DNA of 64,000 nucleotides from Desulfobacteraceae bacterium (GTDB lineage: Bacteria; Desulfobacterota; Desulfobacteria; Desulfobacterales; SURF-7): the NCBI GenBank assembly GCA_003599865.1, contig QZKS01000035.1, positions 1-64,000 on the forward strand. Reading direction: 5' to 3'. The notes under the pieces are model-generated. The model was not told where the DNA came from, did no database searches, and worked only from the letters and a program-made list of their open reading frames with translations. This document shows, in pieces, positions 19,158-28,934 of this stretch. The position numbers and the translations under genes are program-made. Each line of letters opens with the position of its first letter. Position 1 is the first letter of the stretch.

Positions 19158-20177
19158 TTACGAGCACCTGTACCCATCCGGATTATTGGACTGCCATCTC
19201 CACGCATCCCGGCACATCTCCTCCAACCCCTGTTGTGCCGTCCAGCCCAGCTCTTTCTTGGCAAGCGTCGGATCTGCATAGCATGTGGCGATATCTCCGG
19301 TCCTTCTGCCGACAATTTGATAGGGTACTTTCTTTCCGGAGGCTTTTTCAAAGGCTTTGACCATTTCCAGAACCGAGTATCCCTGTCCGGTACCCAGATT
19401 ATAGGTCAAAAGCTGACCATTCCCGGATTCGAGTTTTGCAAGGGCCTTGATATGCCCCTTGGCCAGATCCACTACATGAATATAGTCTCGAACACCGGTT
19501 CCGTCTTTTGTGGGATAATCATTTCCATAGACGGAAAGCTTTTCAAGTTTTCCGACCGCAACCTGGCTGACATAGGGTAATAAATTATTGGGAATCCCGT
19601 TGGGATCTTCGCCGATCCTGCCGCTGGGATGGGCGCCTACCGGATTGAAATATCGCAGCAGAGCAATATTCCAGGTTGGATCCGAACCATGCAGATCCTT
19701 TAAAATTTCTTCGATCATCAGCTTGGTGCGGCCATATGGATTAGTAACCGAAACCGGAAAATCCTCTTTAATGGGAACCGTATGGGGATCGCCGTATACT
19801 GTTGCAGAAGAACTGAATACAAAATTACGAACATTGTGCTCTTTCATAACATCGCAGAGAATAAGTGTTCCGGTGATATTGTTATGGTAATACGCGAGGG
19901 GAATGGATACCGACTCACCAACCGCTTTCAGACCGGCAAAATGAATAACAGACTGAATGCTTGCGGATTGAAATATGGCATCCAAACCGGACTTGTCCCG
20001 CAAATCCACTTTGTGAAATATTATTTTTTTTCCTGTCAGCTCTTGCACTCTTCTCAGAGATTCCGGATTGCTGTTCACCAGATTGTCCGCAACAATGACC
20101 TCATAACCAGCTTCAAGAAGTTCAAGGCAGGTATGGCTGCCAATATATCCGGCGCCTCCGGTGACGAGTATTTGCAT
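19158..20177 (-). CDS. galE: UDP-glucose 4-epimerase
   Basis: 339-aa SDR enzyme interconverting UDP-glucose and UDP-galactose (or the N-acetyl forms). N-terminal Rossmann motif [17 protein letters not shown], catalytic Ser in FSSSATVYG and the YxxxK in NPYGRTK, then [15 protein letters not shown] and [10 protein letters not shown], all canonical for GalE. It is the first gene of the minus-strand polysaccharide operon, with AGGGAG upstream of the ATG, and supplies a precursor sugar for the locus. Confidence 0.95.
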   Translation of the reverse strand: MQILVTGGAGYIGSHTCLELLEAGYEVIVADNLVNSNPESLRRVQELTGKKIIFHKVDLRDKSGLDAIFQSASIQSVIHFAGLKAVGESVSIPLAYYHNNITGTLILCDVMKEHNVRNFVFSSSATVYGDPHTVPIKEDFPVSVTNPYGRTKLMIEEILKDLHGSDPTWNIALLRYFNPVGAHPSGRIGEDPNGIPNNLLPYVSQVAVGKLEKLSVYGNDYPTKDGTGVRDYIHVVDLAKGHIKALAKLESGNGQLLTYNLGTGQGYSVLEMVKAFEKASGKKVPYQIVGRRTGDIATCYADPTLAKKELGWTAQQGLEEMCRDAWRWQSNNPDGYRCS

Positions 20178-20368
20178 GCTGCTGTCTCCCTGTATTATTT
20201 GTATATACCAGCACCCATTTCAACAGCTCCGCTTCTTGGATTCCATGGAGAATCTTACATAACATGCTGATATATAATATTATATATTTTTAAAATCATC
20301 TCCTGAGCAGTGCTCCTTTACTTATTCTAAATATTGAATTTAATCAAGGGAAATTGTGGTCGTTCGTT

Positions 20369-20398
20369 TTATAATACACAATCTGTTGTGTATTATAA
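20369..20398. promoter_or_regulatory. Perfect 13-bp inverted repeat upstream of galE
   Basis: TTATAATACACAA (20369-20381) and TTGTGTATTATAA (20386-20398) are perfect reverse complements around TCTG. The site lies about 190 nt upstream of galE and just past the stop of the DUF6279 lipoprotein gene. It has no T-run on the minus strand as an intrinsic terminator would, so an operator is more likely. The core AATACACA recurs at 7571-7578 at the other end of the operon. Confidence 0.5.
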
Positions 20399-20424
20399 TC
20401 AATTGTCAAGGATGTGAAAGGTAT

Positions 20425-21267
20425 CTATATTTCCTTGGAAAGCTCATGCAATTCATTGGACAGTGACAGCGCGTTTTCAAAAAAATCCTTTTTCTGATCT
20501 TCGCTCATATTTTGATGAATCTGTATAAAAACTCTTTTGGTCAATTCACGATTATGCTCTGCGATCTTTCGAAATTCTTCAGGCCAGGTTTCCCGATCGA
20601 AATAGAGCAGATCACAAAGCTCTTTTTCAAACCAGACAAGATCTTTGCGTCGCTTGACAATTTGTTTAAATTTTTCCTGTCCGAGTTTAATATATTCCAG
20701 CCGGGCAATACCGATATCTTTCAGGTCATGGGACCACTGTTTGACAATCTTTTCCTGTTGTTCGTTAAGATCGCCCATGCAGTACTTCAGGAATCGTGTC
20801 ATTCGATTTTGCTTATTCTCTCTTAACTCTTCTTCCGGCAGATCAATATAATCTTCCCGGAACTTTTGATTCCGCTTTTTCAGATTCCGCATCAGTTCAT
20901 CAATCTGCTCATCCGTTGCCGTTGAAAGAATTTTCGCCAAATCCGGGCCAATATGCCTGACCAGATCCTGCCAGTAATGACGCATGGTCAGATGAAATTG
21001 ATCCAGATGCGCTATTGTAAGATCAGTCTTAACCGCCTTTCCGATCTCGTTTAATGATTTTGAGTATGCGGGAAGCTGTGTTGTACGATGCCATTTCAGT
21101 TGAGATATCAGCCTTTTTTCAAGCTCAGACGCCTGATCGTCATGCAAACTGATCATCTGCCCGATATACCATGGAATGATCCAGTCAAGCTGATTGTAAA
21201 CAAAGCGGACAATACAACCGGACAGAAAACAAACAGCGATTATGATCAACAGATATTTTTTCTTCAT
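20425..21267 (-). CDS. DUF6279-like lipoprotein
   Basis: 280-aa predicted lipoprotein. The N-terminus KKYLLIIIAVCFLSGC is a lipoprotein signal with the lipid-attachment Cys18. The mature part is strongly helical and charged; the early segment YNQLDWIIPWYIG and the spacing of W and R/K residues match the DUF6279 family, whose function is unknown. It is monocistronic in appearance, preceded by AGGA, and sits between the polysaccharide locus and a divergent crotonase gene. Confidence 0.75.
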   Translation of the reverse strand: MKKKYLLIIIAVCFLSGCIVRFVYNQLDWIIPWYIGQMISLHDDQASELEKRLISQLKWHRTTQLPAYSKSLNEIGKAVKTDLTIAHLDQFHLTMRHYWQDLVRHIGPDLAKILSTATDEQIDELMRNLKKRNQKFREDYIDLPEEELRENKQNRMTRFLKYCMGDLNEQQEKIVKQWSHDLKDIGIARLEYIKLGQEKFKQIVKRRKDLVWFEKELCDLLYFDRETWPEEFRKIAEHNRELTKRVFIQIHQNMSEDQKKDFFENALSLSNELHELSKEI

Positions 21268-21590
21268 TGTTTATACTTCCTGCTTTTACAACAATATATT
21301 TTATTATCACTGACGCCGGGGATCGCTTTATATCATACATGCATCCTGATGAATCCGGATTCCCGGCAACCCTGTTCTTTTGATAAAGATATTGTATTGA
21401 TCTGGTAATTTATGATATCATAGACTCAAATTTTCATAGAGCAACCCTTGATCTCTGTTTCTCTACCTGAAAATATCCCAACTGTTTTACCGAATACTCC
21501 TTTGAAACAGTTTTCAAGCACATTTACAACAAACAAATCATCCGGTCGACATTTTTCAAATCTTTAATCGTCCATGAAAGGAAAGAAATC
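21268..21590. other. Divergent intergenic region
   Basis: 323 nt between the minus-strand lipoprotein gene and the plus-strand crotonase gene; it must hold both promoters. A 10-bp palindrome ATGATATCAT lies at 21412-21421, and a weak plus-strand promoter-like pair TTGTAT/TATCAT with 18-nt spacing overlaps it. No ORF or RNA gene was recognised. Confidence 0.4.
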
Positions 21591-22376
21591 ATGAATCATA
21601 ACCCGGAGTACATGGTTGATGACATTCTTTTTAAGGCCCGGAAAGAAGATAATATTATTGTTTTGAACATGAAAAACAATTTATTACAAAAAACCACCGA
21701 TCTGAACGCAAAAGAAATCCTGTTTGATTTTCTTCGCGATGTTTCTGATGATCATCAAATAAAAGTCATTGTCATTGTCGGTGACAAAGAAAAAACCGGC
21801 CGGGATGAATATATCCGCTTTTATCAGGATGTGTTGCAGTCCAGAATAAACCCGGAAAACCTGGAACGGCTATATAATGCCGTTAATCAGTTTATCAAAA
21901 AAATGGCCTGTATTAACAAAATGATTATCCATGCAGACAGTGGCAAGGTCATCTCATTGTTCATGAATATCAGCCTTGCCTGTGATTACAGAATTATTGG
22001 TGATGATACCCGATTTCAAAACACCTATCATGAAATCGGTTTGATGCCCAAAGGTGGAGGGGCGTTTTTTCTTTCCAGAATCGCCGGTTTTGGGAAAGCA
22101 TCGGAAATCATGCTCCGGAATGATGATATAACCGCTGAACAGGCTTTGCATTATGGCATTGTTAACCGGATTGTTCCTTCCAGCCGTCTGGAAGAGGACG
22201 CCCTTGCTGTTGCACGGGAAATGTCCGCTATCCCCCTTCAAACCCTTGTTGGGATCAAAAAACTTCTGAATTATTCAATTGATGATCTTGATCGATGCCT
22301 GGAAATGGAAAACCAGGAATTAAGAAAAATTATACGCTCATCCCAATTTCAAGAGAACGCGACACTCCGATTTTAA
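21591..22376 (+). CDS. Crotonase-fold protein (enoyl-CoA hydratase/isomerase family), atypical active site
   Basis: 261 aa with the crotonase C-terminal pattern: SLACDYRIIGDDTRF, EIGLMPKGGGAFFLSRIAG, ITAEQALHYGIVNRIVP and a helical tail. The glycine-rich oxyanion-hole stretch usually GxxxGxG before LACD reads GKVISLF, and the usual FxxGxD segment after the first strand is replaced by KTGRDEY. It may therefore catalyse an unusual reaction or be non-catalytic. Good Shine-Dalgarno (AAGGA, 8 nt). Its end overlaps the convergent pseudouridine synthase gene by 4 nt. Confidence 0.75.
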   Translation: MNHNPEYMVDDILFKARKEDNIIVLNMKNNLLQKTTDLNAKEILFDFLRDVSDDHQIKVIVIVGDKEKTGRDEYIRFYQDVLQSRINPENLERLYNAVNQFIKKMACINKMIIHADSGKVISLFMNISLACDYRIIGDDTRFQNTYHEIGLMPKGGGAFFLSRIAGFGKASEIMLRNDDITAEQALHYGIVNRIVPSSRLEEDALAVAREMSAIPLQTLVGIKKLLNYSIDDLDRCLEMENQELRKIIRSSQFQENATLRF

Positions 22377-23245
22377 TCTTCCGGCAGATGAAAACACCTG
22401 TCCGTACGCTGAAACGGGCATCTGAAAGCCAGGGATACGGCTCTGAGTTGCAATCCCTGATCACTTTTATTTTTCTTGCCATACTTCGGATCACCTATAA
22501 CAGGATGGCCAATACTTTCAAAATGACGGCGAATCTGATGTTTTCTCCCGGTTTGAATCCATATTACGGCAGTAGAAATATTTAAAAACGGATCATATCC
22601 TTGCACCCGATACTCGGTTATGGACTCTTTTCCATCAAGCGGAACCTTTATGATATCAACCTTATCCGGTTCCCCCAGATTCCCCAGGACAGAAGCCCTG
22701 TATTCCTTGACCACCTCACGCTTTTGAAACAGTATTGAAAGTCTTTTGGCAGCTTCCGGGGTATGGGCAATCACCACCAATCCTTCGGTCTCCCTGTCAA
22801 GACGATGGACGGGATAAATACCTCTCCTGGATTGAAAATAAATTTCCGCCTGACGAAGCAATGAGCAGTGATCCCCGAAATCCGTCCCTTGCGTCATTAA
22901 TCCAACCGGTTTCAGCCATACACTGTAATGGATCAGGTCATACAGGAGTTGGGGAGTTGGCGGAACAGCTGAGATAATAGCAGGGTCATAATACAATTCC
23001 ACATAATCGTTATATTGAACGGTTTCCGTTGCTCTTCGAATGCGTTTTCTTTTTCTGCGGGTGTCGGTTTTCCAGGCTGCTCCCTTTGCCATGGCATCTT
23101 TAATTTTGATTTTGGACAGATTGGTAAGCCTTTGCAAAAAATCCGGGAGAAGCTCCGGCTTATCCGTTTTCATCCTTTCTTTGACAATTAATTTCTCCAT
23201 AACTTTCATCCGGCCTGTACAGAAATAACCGGCACCTGAACTCAT
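22373..23245 (-). CDS. RluA family pseudouridine synthase
   Basis: 290-aa enzyme predicted to isomerise uridine in rRNA or tRNA. The catalytic motif is HRLDRETEGLVVIA (Asp within HRLDRET), followed by REVVKEYRASVLG and the C-terminal TGRKHQIRRHFESIGHPVIGD. An N-terminal S4-like segment (about residues 35-95) is present. The ATG at 23245 overlaps the lrp stop as ATGA, so the two are coupled. Other in-frame ATGs follow 12 and 15 codons later; the target site cannot be assigned. Confidence 0.88.
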   Translation of the reverse strand: MSSGAGYFCTGRMKVMEKLIVKERMKTDKPELLPDFLQRLTNLSKIKIKDAMAKGAAWKTDTRRKRKRIRRATETVQYNDYVELYYDPAIISAVPPTPQLLYDLIHYSVWLKPVGLMTQGTDFGDHCSLLRQAEIYFQSRRGIYPVHRLDRETEGLVVIAHTPEAAKRLSILFQKREVVKEYRASVLGNLGEPDKVDIIKVPLDGKESITEYRVQGYDPFLNISTAVIWIQTGRKHQIRRHFESIGHPVIGDPKYGKKNKSDQGLQLRAVSLAFRCPFQRTDRCFHLPED

Positions 23246-23742
23246 CCCTGCTCCAGGCCTGTCCCGAAATCGTAATCCCTCTTTATAAATTTCATAATGA
23301 CAGAAGTTTCTACACGAAGAATTCCATCAATCCGATTTATCCGGTTATATACAAGATCATTCAGGTCTTCCAGCGTCTTTACGACAAACTCCGCGTTGAT
23401 ATCCGTATCCCCTGTCGTCATGACGATGTACCACAATTCTTTAATTTTCCGTAATTCCTGAATTACCTTCTCAATCTTCTTCATTTCTATGTGGATGTAA
23501 AGATCTCCTGTAATATTAAAACCCAGTTTCAAGGGATTGCTTACGGCCACAATTTGAATATAGCCACCGTCAATCAATCTTTTTAGCCGGCTTCTCACCG
23601 TGGCTTCGGAAATGCTCAACTGTTTGGAGATTTCAATATTCGAAATCCTTCCATCTTTTTGAAGAAGCCTGATCATTCTGGAATCAATCTGATCAATATC
23701 CTTTTTGCGATCCGTCACTATTCCGGAAACCTGCTTTTGCAT
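23242..23742 (-). CDS. Lrp/AsnC family transcriptional regulator
   Basis: 166-aa regulator: N-terminal winged HTH (IDSRMIRLLQKDGRISNIEI, SISEATVRSRLKRLIDGGYI) and a C-terminal RAM ligand-binding domain (YIHIEMKKIEKVIQEL, GDTDINAEFVVKTLEDLNDL). Such proteins sense amino acids or related metabolites and control transport or catabolism; the ligand is unknown. A good AAGG Shine-Dalgarno precedes the ATG. Encoded in a two-gene unit with the pseudouridine synthase. Confidence 0.9.
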   Translation of the reverse strand: MQKQVSGIVTDRKKDIDQIDSRMIRLLQKDGRISNIEISKQLSISEATVRSRLKRLIDGGYIQIVAVSNPLKLGFNITGDLYIHIEMKKIEKVIQELRKIKELWYIVMTTGDTDINAEFVVKTLEDLNDLVYNRINRIDGILRVETSVIMKFIKRDYDFGTGLEQG

Positions 23743-23797
23743 GATGTTACCTTTCGCGTTATATCTAAAAAATTACCAAAACAGAAATAATGAACTC

Positions 23798-23838
23798 ATA
23801 AAAAGTCCGAATTCCGTCACTCCGGTGCAAACCGGAGT
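23798..23838. repeat. Half-copy of the AAAAAGTC-ended repeat with hairpin
   Basis: ATAAAAAGTC (23798-23807) is followed by the perfect hairpin ACTCCGGT-GCAA-ACCGGAGT (23819-23838). This mirrors the arrangement of the fuller element at 38960-39079, but the opposite AAAAAGTC arm is missing. The rest of the 23743-23974 gap is very AT-rich with no gene seen. Confidence 0.5.
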
Positions 23839-23974
23839 CCATAATCTATTGAAATTGATTAGAAAATAATAATCAATAATCAATTGTTAATTATTAATAA
23901 TTAATTTAACGCTTATGGGGTCATGCCATCTTCAGTGACCTTTTATCTGTCGTTACATCGGAAATAGGCAATGG

Positions 23975-26602
23975 CTATCCCCTCGCAACGATTTCATACA
24001 CTTTATCAATAGCCATATCCAGGTTTTCCGGTCTTGTCCCGCCTGCTTGTGCCATATCCGGCCTTCCACCGCCTCCCCCATCAACCACGGCAGACACTTC
24101 CCTGATAATATTTCCGGCATGAAATCTTTTTAAGAGATCTTTGGTTACGACAACAATCAAAAGTGCCTTGGGGCCGCTGACCGCACCCAGAACCACAATA
24201 CCGGATTGAACCTTATCCCTGAACTGATCGGCAAGATCCCGCAGCGCTGCCGGGTTGTCGATGGAAACTTTTTTTGCAATCACCTTGATTCCATTGATCT
24301 CCCGATAATCATCTCCAGCCCCTCCAGCGGACACCATGGCCATTTTTGATTTAAGCTGTTCCTTTTCCTTTTCCAGCGATTTCAGGGATGCAGTCAGCTT
24401 CTGAATTCTCTGGACCAGTGTTTCCGGCCGTTCCTTCAAAATGCCGGATGCCTGGTGTAAGATGTTTACCGCTTCCTGTATGTAGCTGACAGCCTGCTCC
24501 CCGGTTAATGCTTCTATCCTGCGAATCCCTGCCGCAACACTGGATTCACTGATAATTTTAAACAGGCCGATATTTCCGGTTCGACCCGTATGGGTTCCTC
24601 CGCAGAACTCTTTACTGAAATCCCCCAATGAGATCACCCGTACCCGATCCCCGTACTTTTCTTCAAAAAGAGCGGTTGCCCCTGTTTTCAAGGCTTGTTC
24701 GGCATCCATCTCAACACTTGAGACCGGAAAGTTTTCCCTGATCCGGTCGTTTACATACGCCTCGATTTTATCCAGATCATTTGAATTCACGGCTGAAAAA
24801 TGATTAAAATCAAAGCGCAGCCTGTCCGAAGCGACAAGCGAACCGGACTGTTTTACATGATCGCCCAGAATGTTTCTGAGTGCTGCATGCAGAATATGCG
24901 TAGCCGTATGATTCAGGGCGATCCGGTTCCGTTCTTTCTCCTGAACCGCCAGTGTGACCACCTCTCCTTTTGTAACTGTTCCGGATAAAACATTGCCTCT
25001 ATGAATGACCAATCCGGTCGGGTCCTTAAATGTGCTGGTCACCTGCATCTGAAAATGAGTGTTTGTAATTTGACCGACATCACCCACCTGACCGCCGGAC
25101 TCTCCATAAAAAGGAGTTTCCTCCACTACGATTTCAACCGTTTCTCCCTGACCGGCGGTTTCCAGTTCATAGCCTTCCCTGACAATCAAAATAACGTTTG
25201 AATCATGGCAGAGGGATTGATAACCGACAAATTTTGAATGTATTCCTTTGGAAGTCAAATTTTTATAGGCATCCCCCAGTGTTGAAAAACGGGTTATCGA
25301 ACGGGACTGTTCCCGCTGCTTTTTCATTGCGGTATGAAACCCTTCCATATCCAGGCTCATATCCTGATCCCGTATGACATCCTGCACAATATCAACCGGG
25401 AAACCATAGGTGTCATACAGTTTAAAAATCATCTGCCCGGGAATATGTTTCTCACCCTTTGATTTCAACTCCGAAATGGTATCATGTAAAAGCCGCAAAC
25501 CATAATCAAGGGTTTCGGAAAAACGAACCTCTTCATTTTGAATCACATTGGTGATAAAGGAGTCCGCTTCCTTCAATTCCGGATACGCATGTTCCATAAT
25601 ATGGAATACGGTTCTTGCCGTCTCATGCAGGAATGGTTTTTCAAGCCCGATATTACGCCCATAGCGAATAGCGCGTCGCATGATGCGTCGCAAAACATAA
25701 CCCCGCCCTTCATTGGATGGCAAAACACCGTCTCCGATCAGGAAAGCGGCTGCGCGGCTATGATCGGCAATCACCTTCATGGCCACATCCACATCCCTTG
25801 AATCACCAGGCTTTTTACCGGAAAGCGCCTCCACCTTCTGCATAATCGGCCTGAAGAGATCAGTTTCAAAATTGGTCGGGGTTTTCTGGAGAACCGATGC
25901 GATTCTTTCAAGCCCCATGCCCGTGTCAATACTCGGCTTGGGAAGAGGCGTCATTTTGCCGGATTCATCCCTGTTGAACTGCATGAATACCAGGTTCCAG
26001 ATCTCCAGATAGCGATCACAGTCACAACCGACGGCACAATCCGGTTTTCCGCATCCGAACGCTTCACCCCGGTCTATATGGATTTCACTGCATGGGCCGC
26101 AAGGACCGGTGTCTCCCATTGCCCAGAAATTGTCTTTTTCGCCCAATCGTACAATCCGGTTTTCCGGTACGCCGACCTGTTCCTGCCAGATACGATAAGC
26201 TTCGTCGTCATCCAGATAAATGGAAACCCATAATTTGTCTTCCGGCAGTCCATATCCCTGAACCAGAAGCTCCCATGCATACTCTATTGCTTTTTCCTTA
26301 AAATAATCGCCAAAGGAAAAATTACCCAGCATCTCAAAAAAAGTGTGATGCCGTGCCGTATATCCTACATTTTCAAGATCATTATGTTTTCCGCCGGCAC
26401 GGACACACTTCTGTGAAGTCGTTGCGGTGTTGTAATTCCTTTTTTCTTCACCGATAAATAACCTCTTGAACTGCACCATGCCGGCATTGGTGAACAAAAG
26501 AGTGGGATCATCGTGCGGTACTAGAGAAGAACTTCTCACCACCTGATGACCTTTTTGGGTAAAATACTCAATAAACTTTCGACGCACTTCATTCCCTGTC
26601 AT
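23975..26602 (-). CDS. alaS: Alanyl-tRNA synthetase
   Basis: 875-aa class II synthetase charging tRNA-Ala. The catalytic domain has [13 protein letters not shown] and [19 protein letters not shown]; the region [19 protein letters not shown] follows. The editing domain carries [11 protein letters not shown] and the [10 protein letters not shown] metal site, and the C-Ala domain ends in [14 protein letters not shown]. Full length for the family. The ATG overlaps the recA stop as ATGA, so alaS is translationally coupled to recA; no recX lies between them. Confidence 0.97.
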   Translation of the reverse strand: MTGNEVRRKFIEYFTQKGHQVVRSSSLVPHDDPTLLFTNAGMVQFKRLFIGEEKRNYNTATTSQKCVRAGGKHNDLENVGYTARHHTFFEMLGNFSFGDYFKEKAIEYAWELLVQGYGLPEDKLWVSIYLDDDEAYRIWQEQVGVPENRIVRLGEKDNFWAMGDTGPCGPCSEIHIDRGEAFGCGKPDCAVGCDCDRYLEIWNLVFMQFNRDESGKMTPLPKPSIDTGMGLERIASVLQKTPTNFETDLFRPIMQKVEALSGKKPGDSRDVDVAMKVIADHSRAAAFLIGDGVLPSNEGRGYVLRRIMRRAIRYGRNIGLEKPFLHETARTVFHIMEHAYPELKEADSFITNVIQNEEVRFSETLDYGLRLLHDTISELKSKGEKHIPGQMIFKLYDTYGFPVDIVQDVIRDQDMSLDMEGFHTAMKKQREQSRSITRFSTLGDAYKNLTSKGIHSKFVGYQSLCHDSNVILIVREGYELETAGQGETVEIVVEETPFYGESGGQVGDVGQITNTHFQMQVTSTFKDPTGLVIHRGNVLSGTVTKGEVVTLAVQEKERNRIALNHTATHILHAALRNILGDHVKQSGSLVASDRLRFDFNHFSAVNSNDLDKIEAYVNDRIRENFPVSSVEMDAEQALKTGATALFEEKYGDRVRVISLGDFSKEFCGGTHTGRTGNIGLFKIISESSVAAGIRRIEALTGEQAVSYIQEAVNILHQASGILKERPETLVQRIQKLTASLKSLEKEKEQLKSKMAMVSAGGAGDDYREINGIKVIAKKVSIDNPAALRDLADQFRDKVQSGIVVLGAVSGPKALLIVVVTKDLLKRFHAGNIIREVSAVVDGGGGGRPDMAQAGGTRPENLDMAIDKVYEIVARG

Positions 26603-27663
26603 TTGTCACTCCGATCTGCAATGCTTGTCACTTTATTCTTTTCTACCTTTTCGGGCAACTCCTCCTTTTTGATCAGTCCCAAATCCTCCCGGACCTTCAT
26701 GAGCAAATCCTCATAGATATCCGGATTATCCTGAAAGAAACTTTTCACATTTTCTCTTCCCTGACCGATCCGCTCTCCTTTATAGGAATACCATGATCCG
26801 CTTTTCTCCACCGTGCCGGTTAATACCCCCATGTCCAGAAGATCACCGCTTTTGGATATCCCTTCTCCATACATGATATCAAATTCAGCTTCTTTGAAGG
26901 GTGGTGCCATTTTGTTTTTTACGACCTTTACCTTTGTTCGGTTGCCGACGACATCCGTGCCATTCTTAATGGCATTGGATCTTCTGACGTCAAGCCGGAC
27001 AGATGCATAAAATTTCAATGCATTCCCACCGGTTGTTGTTTCCGGATTCCCGAATACAACACCGATTTTCATTCGGATCTGATTAATAAAAATCAAGGAT
27101 GTCATTGTTTTTCCGATGGTTCCGGTGAGTTTCCGCAAAGCCTGAGACATCAGCCTTGCCTGGAGCCCCATATGGGAATCCCCCATTTCCCCCTCTATCT
27201 CGGCACGGGGGACAAGGGCTGCCACAGAGTCGATTACCAGAATGTCGATGGCACCACTCCGGATCAGCATATCCGCAATTTCCAAAGCCTGTTCTCCCGT
27301 ATCCGGCTGAGACACCAGGAGTTCGTCACAATTTACACCAAGCTTTTTCGCATAGCTTGTGTCCAGTGCATGTTCCGCATCGATAAATGCCGCGATGCCG
27401 CCCTTTTTCTGTGCTTCGGCTACGCAATGGAGCGCAAGCGTTGTCTTACCGGATGATTCCGGGCCATAAATCTCAACAATTCTTCCTTTTGGGATACCGC
27501 CTACACCCAGTGCCTTATCCAGTGCAAGTGACCCTGTTGATATAACGGGTGTTTCAATAATTGTACCGCTCCCCAATTTCATAATGGCGCCTTTGCCGAA
27601 TTGACGCTCGATCTGGCCCATTGCCGCTTCTACAGCTTTATCCTTGTTTGTGGAATTGTTCAT
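26599..27663 (-). CDS. recA: Recombinase RecA
   Basis: 354-aa strand-exchange ATPase for homologous recombination and SOS activation. Walker A is GPESSGKTT, Walker B region [14 protein letters not shown]1/L2 loops with [10 protein letters not shown] and [20 protein letters not shown], and [15 protein letters not shown]. The start has a strong AGGAGG 5 nt before the ATG. The upstream gap (27664-27849) is AT-rich and would hold its promoter; no LexA box was recognised with confidence. Confidence 0.98.
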   Translation of the reverse strand: MNNSTNKDKAVEAAMGQIERQFGKGAIMKLGSGTIIETPVISTGSLALDKALGVGGIPKGRIVEIYGPESSGKTTLALHCVAEAQKKGGIAAFIDAEHALDTSYAKKLGVNCDELLVSQPDTGEQALEIADMLIRSGAIDILVIDSVAALVPRAEIEGEMGDSHMGLQARLMSQALRKLTGTIGKTMTSLIFINQIRMKIGVVFGNPETTTGGNALKFYASVRLDVRRSNAIKNGTDVVGNRTKVKVVKNKMAPPFKEAEFDIMYGEGISKSGDLLDMGVLTGTVEKSGSWYSYKGERIGQGRENVKSFFQDNPDIYEDLLMKVREDLGLIKKEELPEKVEKNKVTSIADRSDK

Positions 27664-27849
27664 GTTCTCCTCCTGAAAGTGATTCGCACTCCATTAACAG
27701 ACTGCTCTCGACCTGAAATATTCAATATTATTAATATGTAAACGATTCTATGAAGTTAATCCTGCTGATAACAAATAAAATAGCCCTATACTATTAAATG
27801 CATCTGAATGCAATCCGGTAAAAAAACAGGCCCAAATGAGAGCCCGGGA

Positions 27850-28431
27850 CTACTTTTCCGTCGGTCCGGACAAGGCAATGCTTTTTATGCAGGAATACAC
27901 GGCTCCGGCAGGGGTCAACTCACTTTGAAACAGTTTTACCTCTTTGATGGTAAATGGCCTGGTTTGAAAATCATTAAAAAGGCGCAGGCTCTCTTTCAGC
28001 AATTCCATATTCGGATTTGTCTTCACCCTTCCGATTGTCAAATGGCCTCTAAACGGTCTTTTCTCGGACTGAATCCCGATCCTTTCCAGATTTTCATCCA
28101 GTGTTTTTTGAAAACGAATCAGCCGATCCGTTTCGCCGTGAATTCCAATCCAGAGGACACTGGGACGACGCAAGCCCGGAAACACCCCCATTCCGGATGC
28201 ATTGATTGTCATGAGGCTGCATCTTTCCGCTGATTCAGTCATGATGCCTGCGACTTGATCGATCAGATCGGCAGGAAGATCGCCGATAAATTTTACGGTC
28301 AGGTGGATATTACAAACCGGTACCCATCGTAATTTCAGCCCCTTTTTTTTCAACTGTTTCTGAATCTCTCCAATGATCTCCAGCACATCATCGGGTAGAT
28401 CAAAAGCGATAAACGCCCGTATAGCTTTCAT
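27850..28431 (-). CDS. thpR: RNA 2',3'-cyclic phosphodiesterase
   Basis: 193-aa 2H phosphoesterase opening 2',3'-cyclic phosphates on RNA. Both HxTx motifs are present: HLTVKFIG near residue 45 and HLTIGRVK near residue 130. The N-terminus IRAFIAFDLPDDV is characteristic of the LigT/ThpR family. It lies between pgpA and recA, a common neighbourhood in related bacteria. The Shine-Dalgarno is weak. Confidence 0.9.
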   Translation of the reverse strand: MKAIRAFIAFDLPDDVLEIIGEIQKQLKKKGLKLRWVPVCNIHLTVKFIGDLPADLIDQVAGIMTESAERCSLMTINASGMGVFPGLRRPSVLWIGIHGETDRLIRFQKTLDENLERIGIQSEKRPFRGHLTIGRVKTNPNMELLKESLRLFNDFQTRPFTIKEVKLFQSELTPAGAVYSCIKSIALSGPTEK

Positions 28432-28472
28432 AGCGGGATATTCTCAACACCAATATAAAATACAACCTGGTT

Positions 28473-28934
28473 TCAAGATAAACAATACAGACTGATTCGC
28501 AACAGGATGCCTGCCATGATGCCTGCCGCGACATCATCCATTACAATACCGGCTCCGCCCGGTATTTTCTGCTCCAGAAAGCGGATTGGAAAAGGTTTTA
28601 CAATATCCAACACCCGAAACAGGATAAAGCCGGCTATCACATTTACGGTAGTAAACGGTAACCCTGCCATGGTTATCAGAATGCCCGTGATCTCATCAAT
28701 GACAATCTCTCCGGGATCCTTACTTCCCAACAAAGACTCTGCCTTATGGGCAATTAGAATTGACAGAAAAATGACCAGCAAAAGGCAGGGTATTATCATT
28801 GCCGTGCCGACTTTGGATAAAAAAAAACAAAATATCAAGCCAACAACCGTCCCGAATGTCCCGGGAACAAACGGCGCTTTTCCGGAATAAAAACCGGTGG
28901 CCAGGAAAATGACACATTTATCCGTGAAACTCAT
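28473..28934 (-). CDS. pgpA: Phosphatidylglycerophosphatase A
   Basis: 153-aa integral membrane phosphatase that dephosphorylates phosphatidylglycerol phosphate in phospholipid synthesis. Family motifs: FYSGKAPFVPGTFGTVVG, the acidic DPGEIVIDEITG and the C-terminal GGAGIVMDDVAAGIMAG, with hydrophobic segments between them. The ATG overlaps the larC stop as ATGA. Confidence 0.92.
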   Translation of the reverse strand: MSFTDKCVIFLATGFYSGKAPFVPGTFGTVVGLIFCFFLSKVGTAMIIPCLLLVIFLSILIAHKAESLLGSKDPGEIVIDEITGILITMAGLPFTTVNVIAGFILFRVLDIVKPFPIRFLEQKIPGGAGIVMDDVAAGIMAGILLRISLYCLS

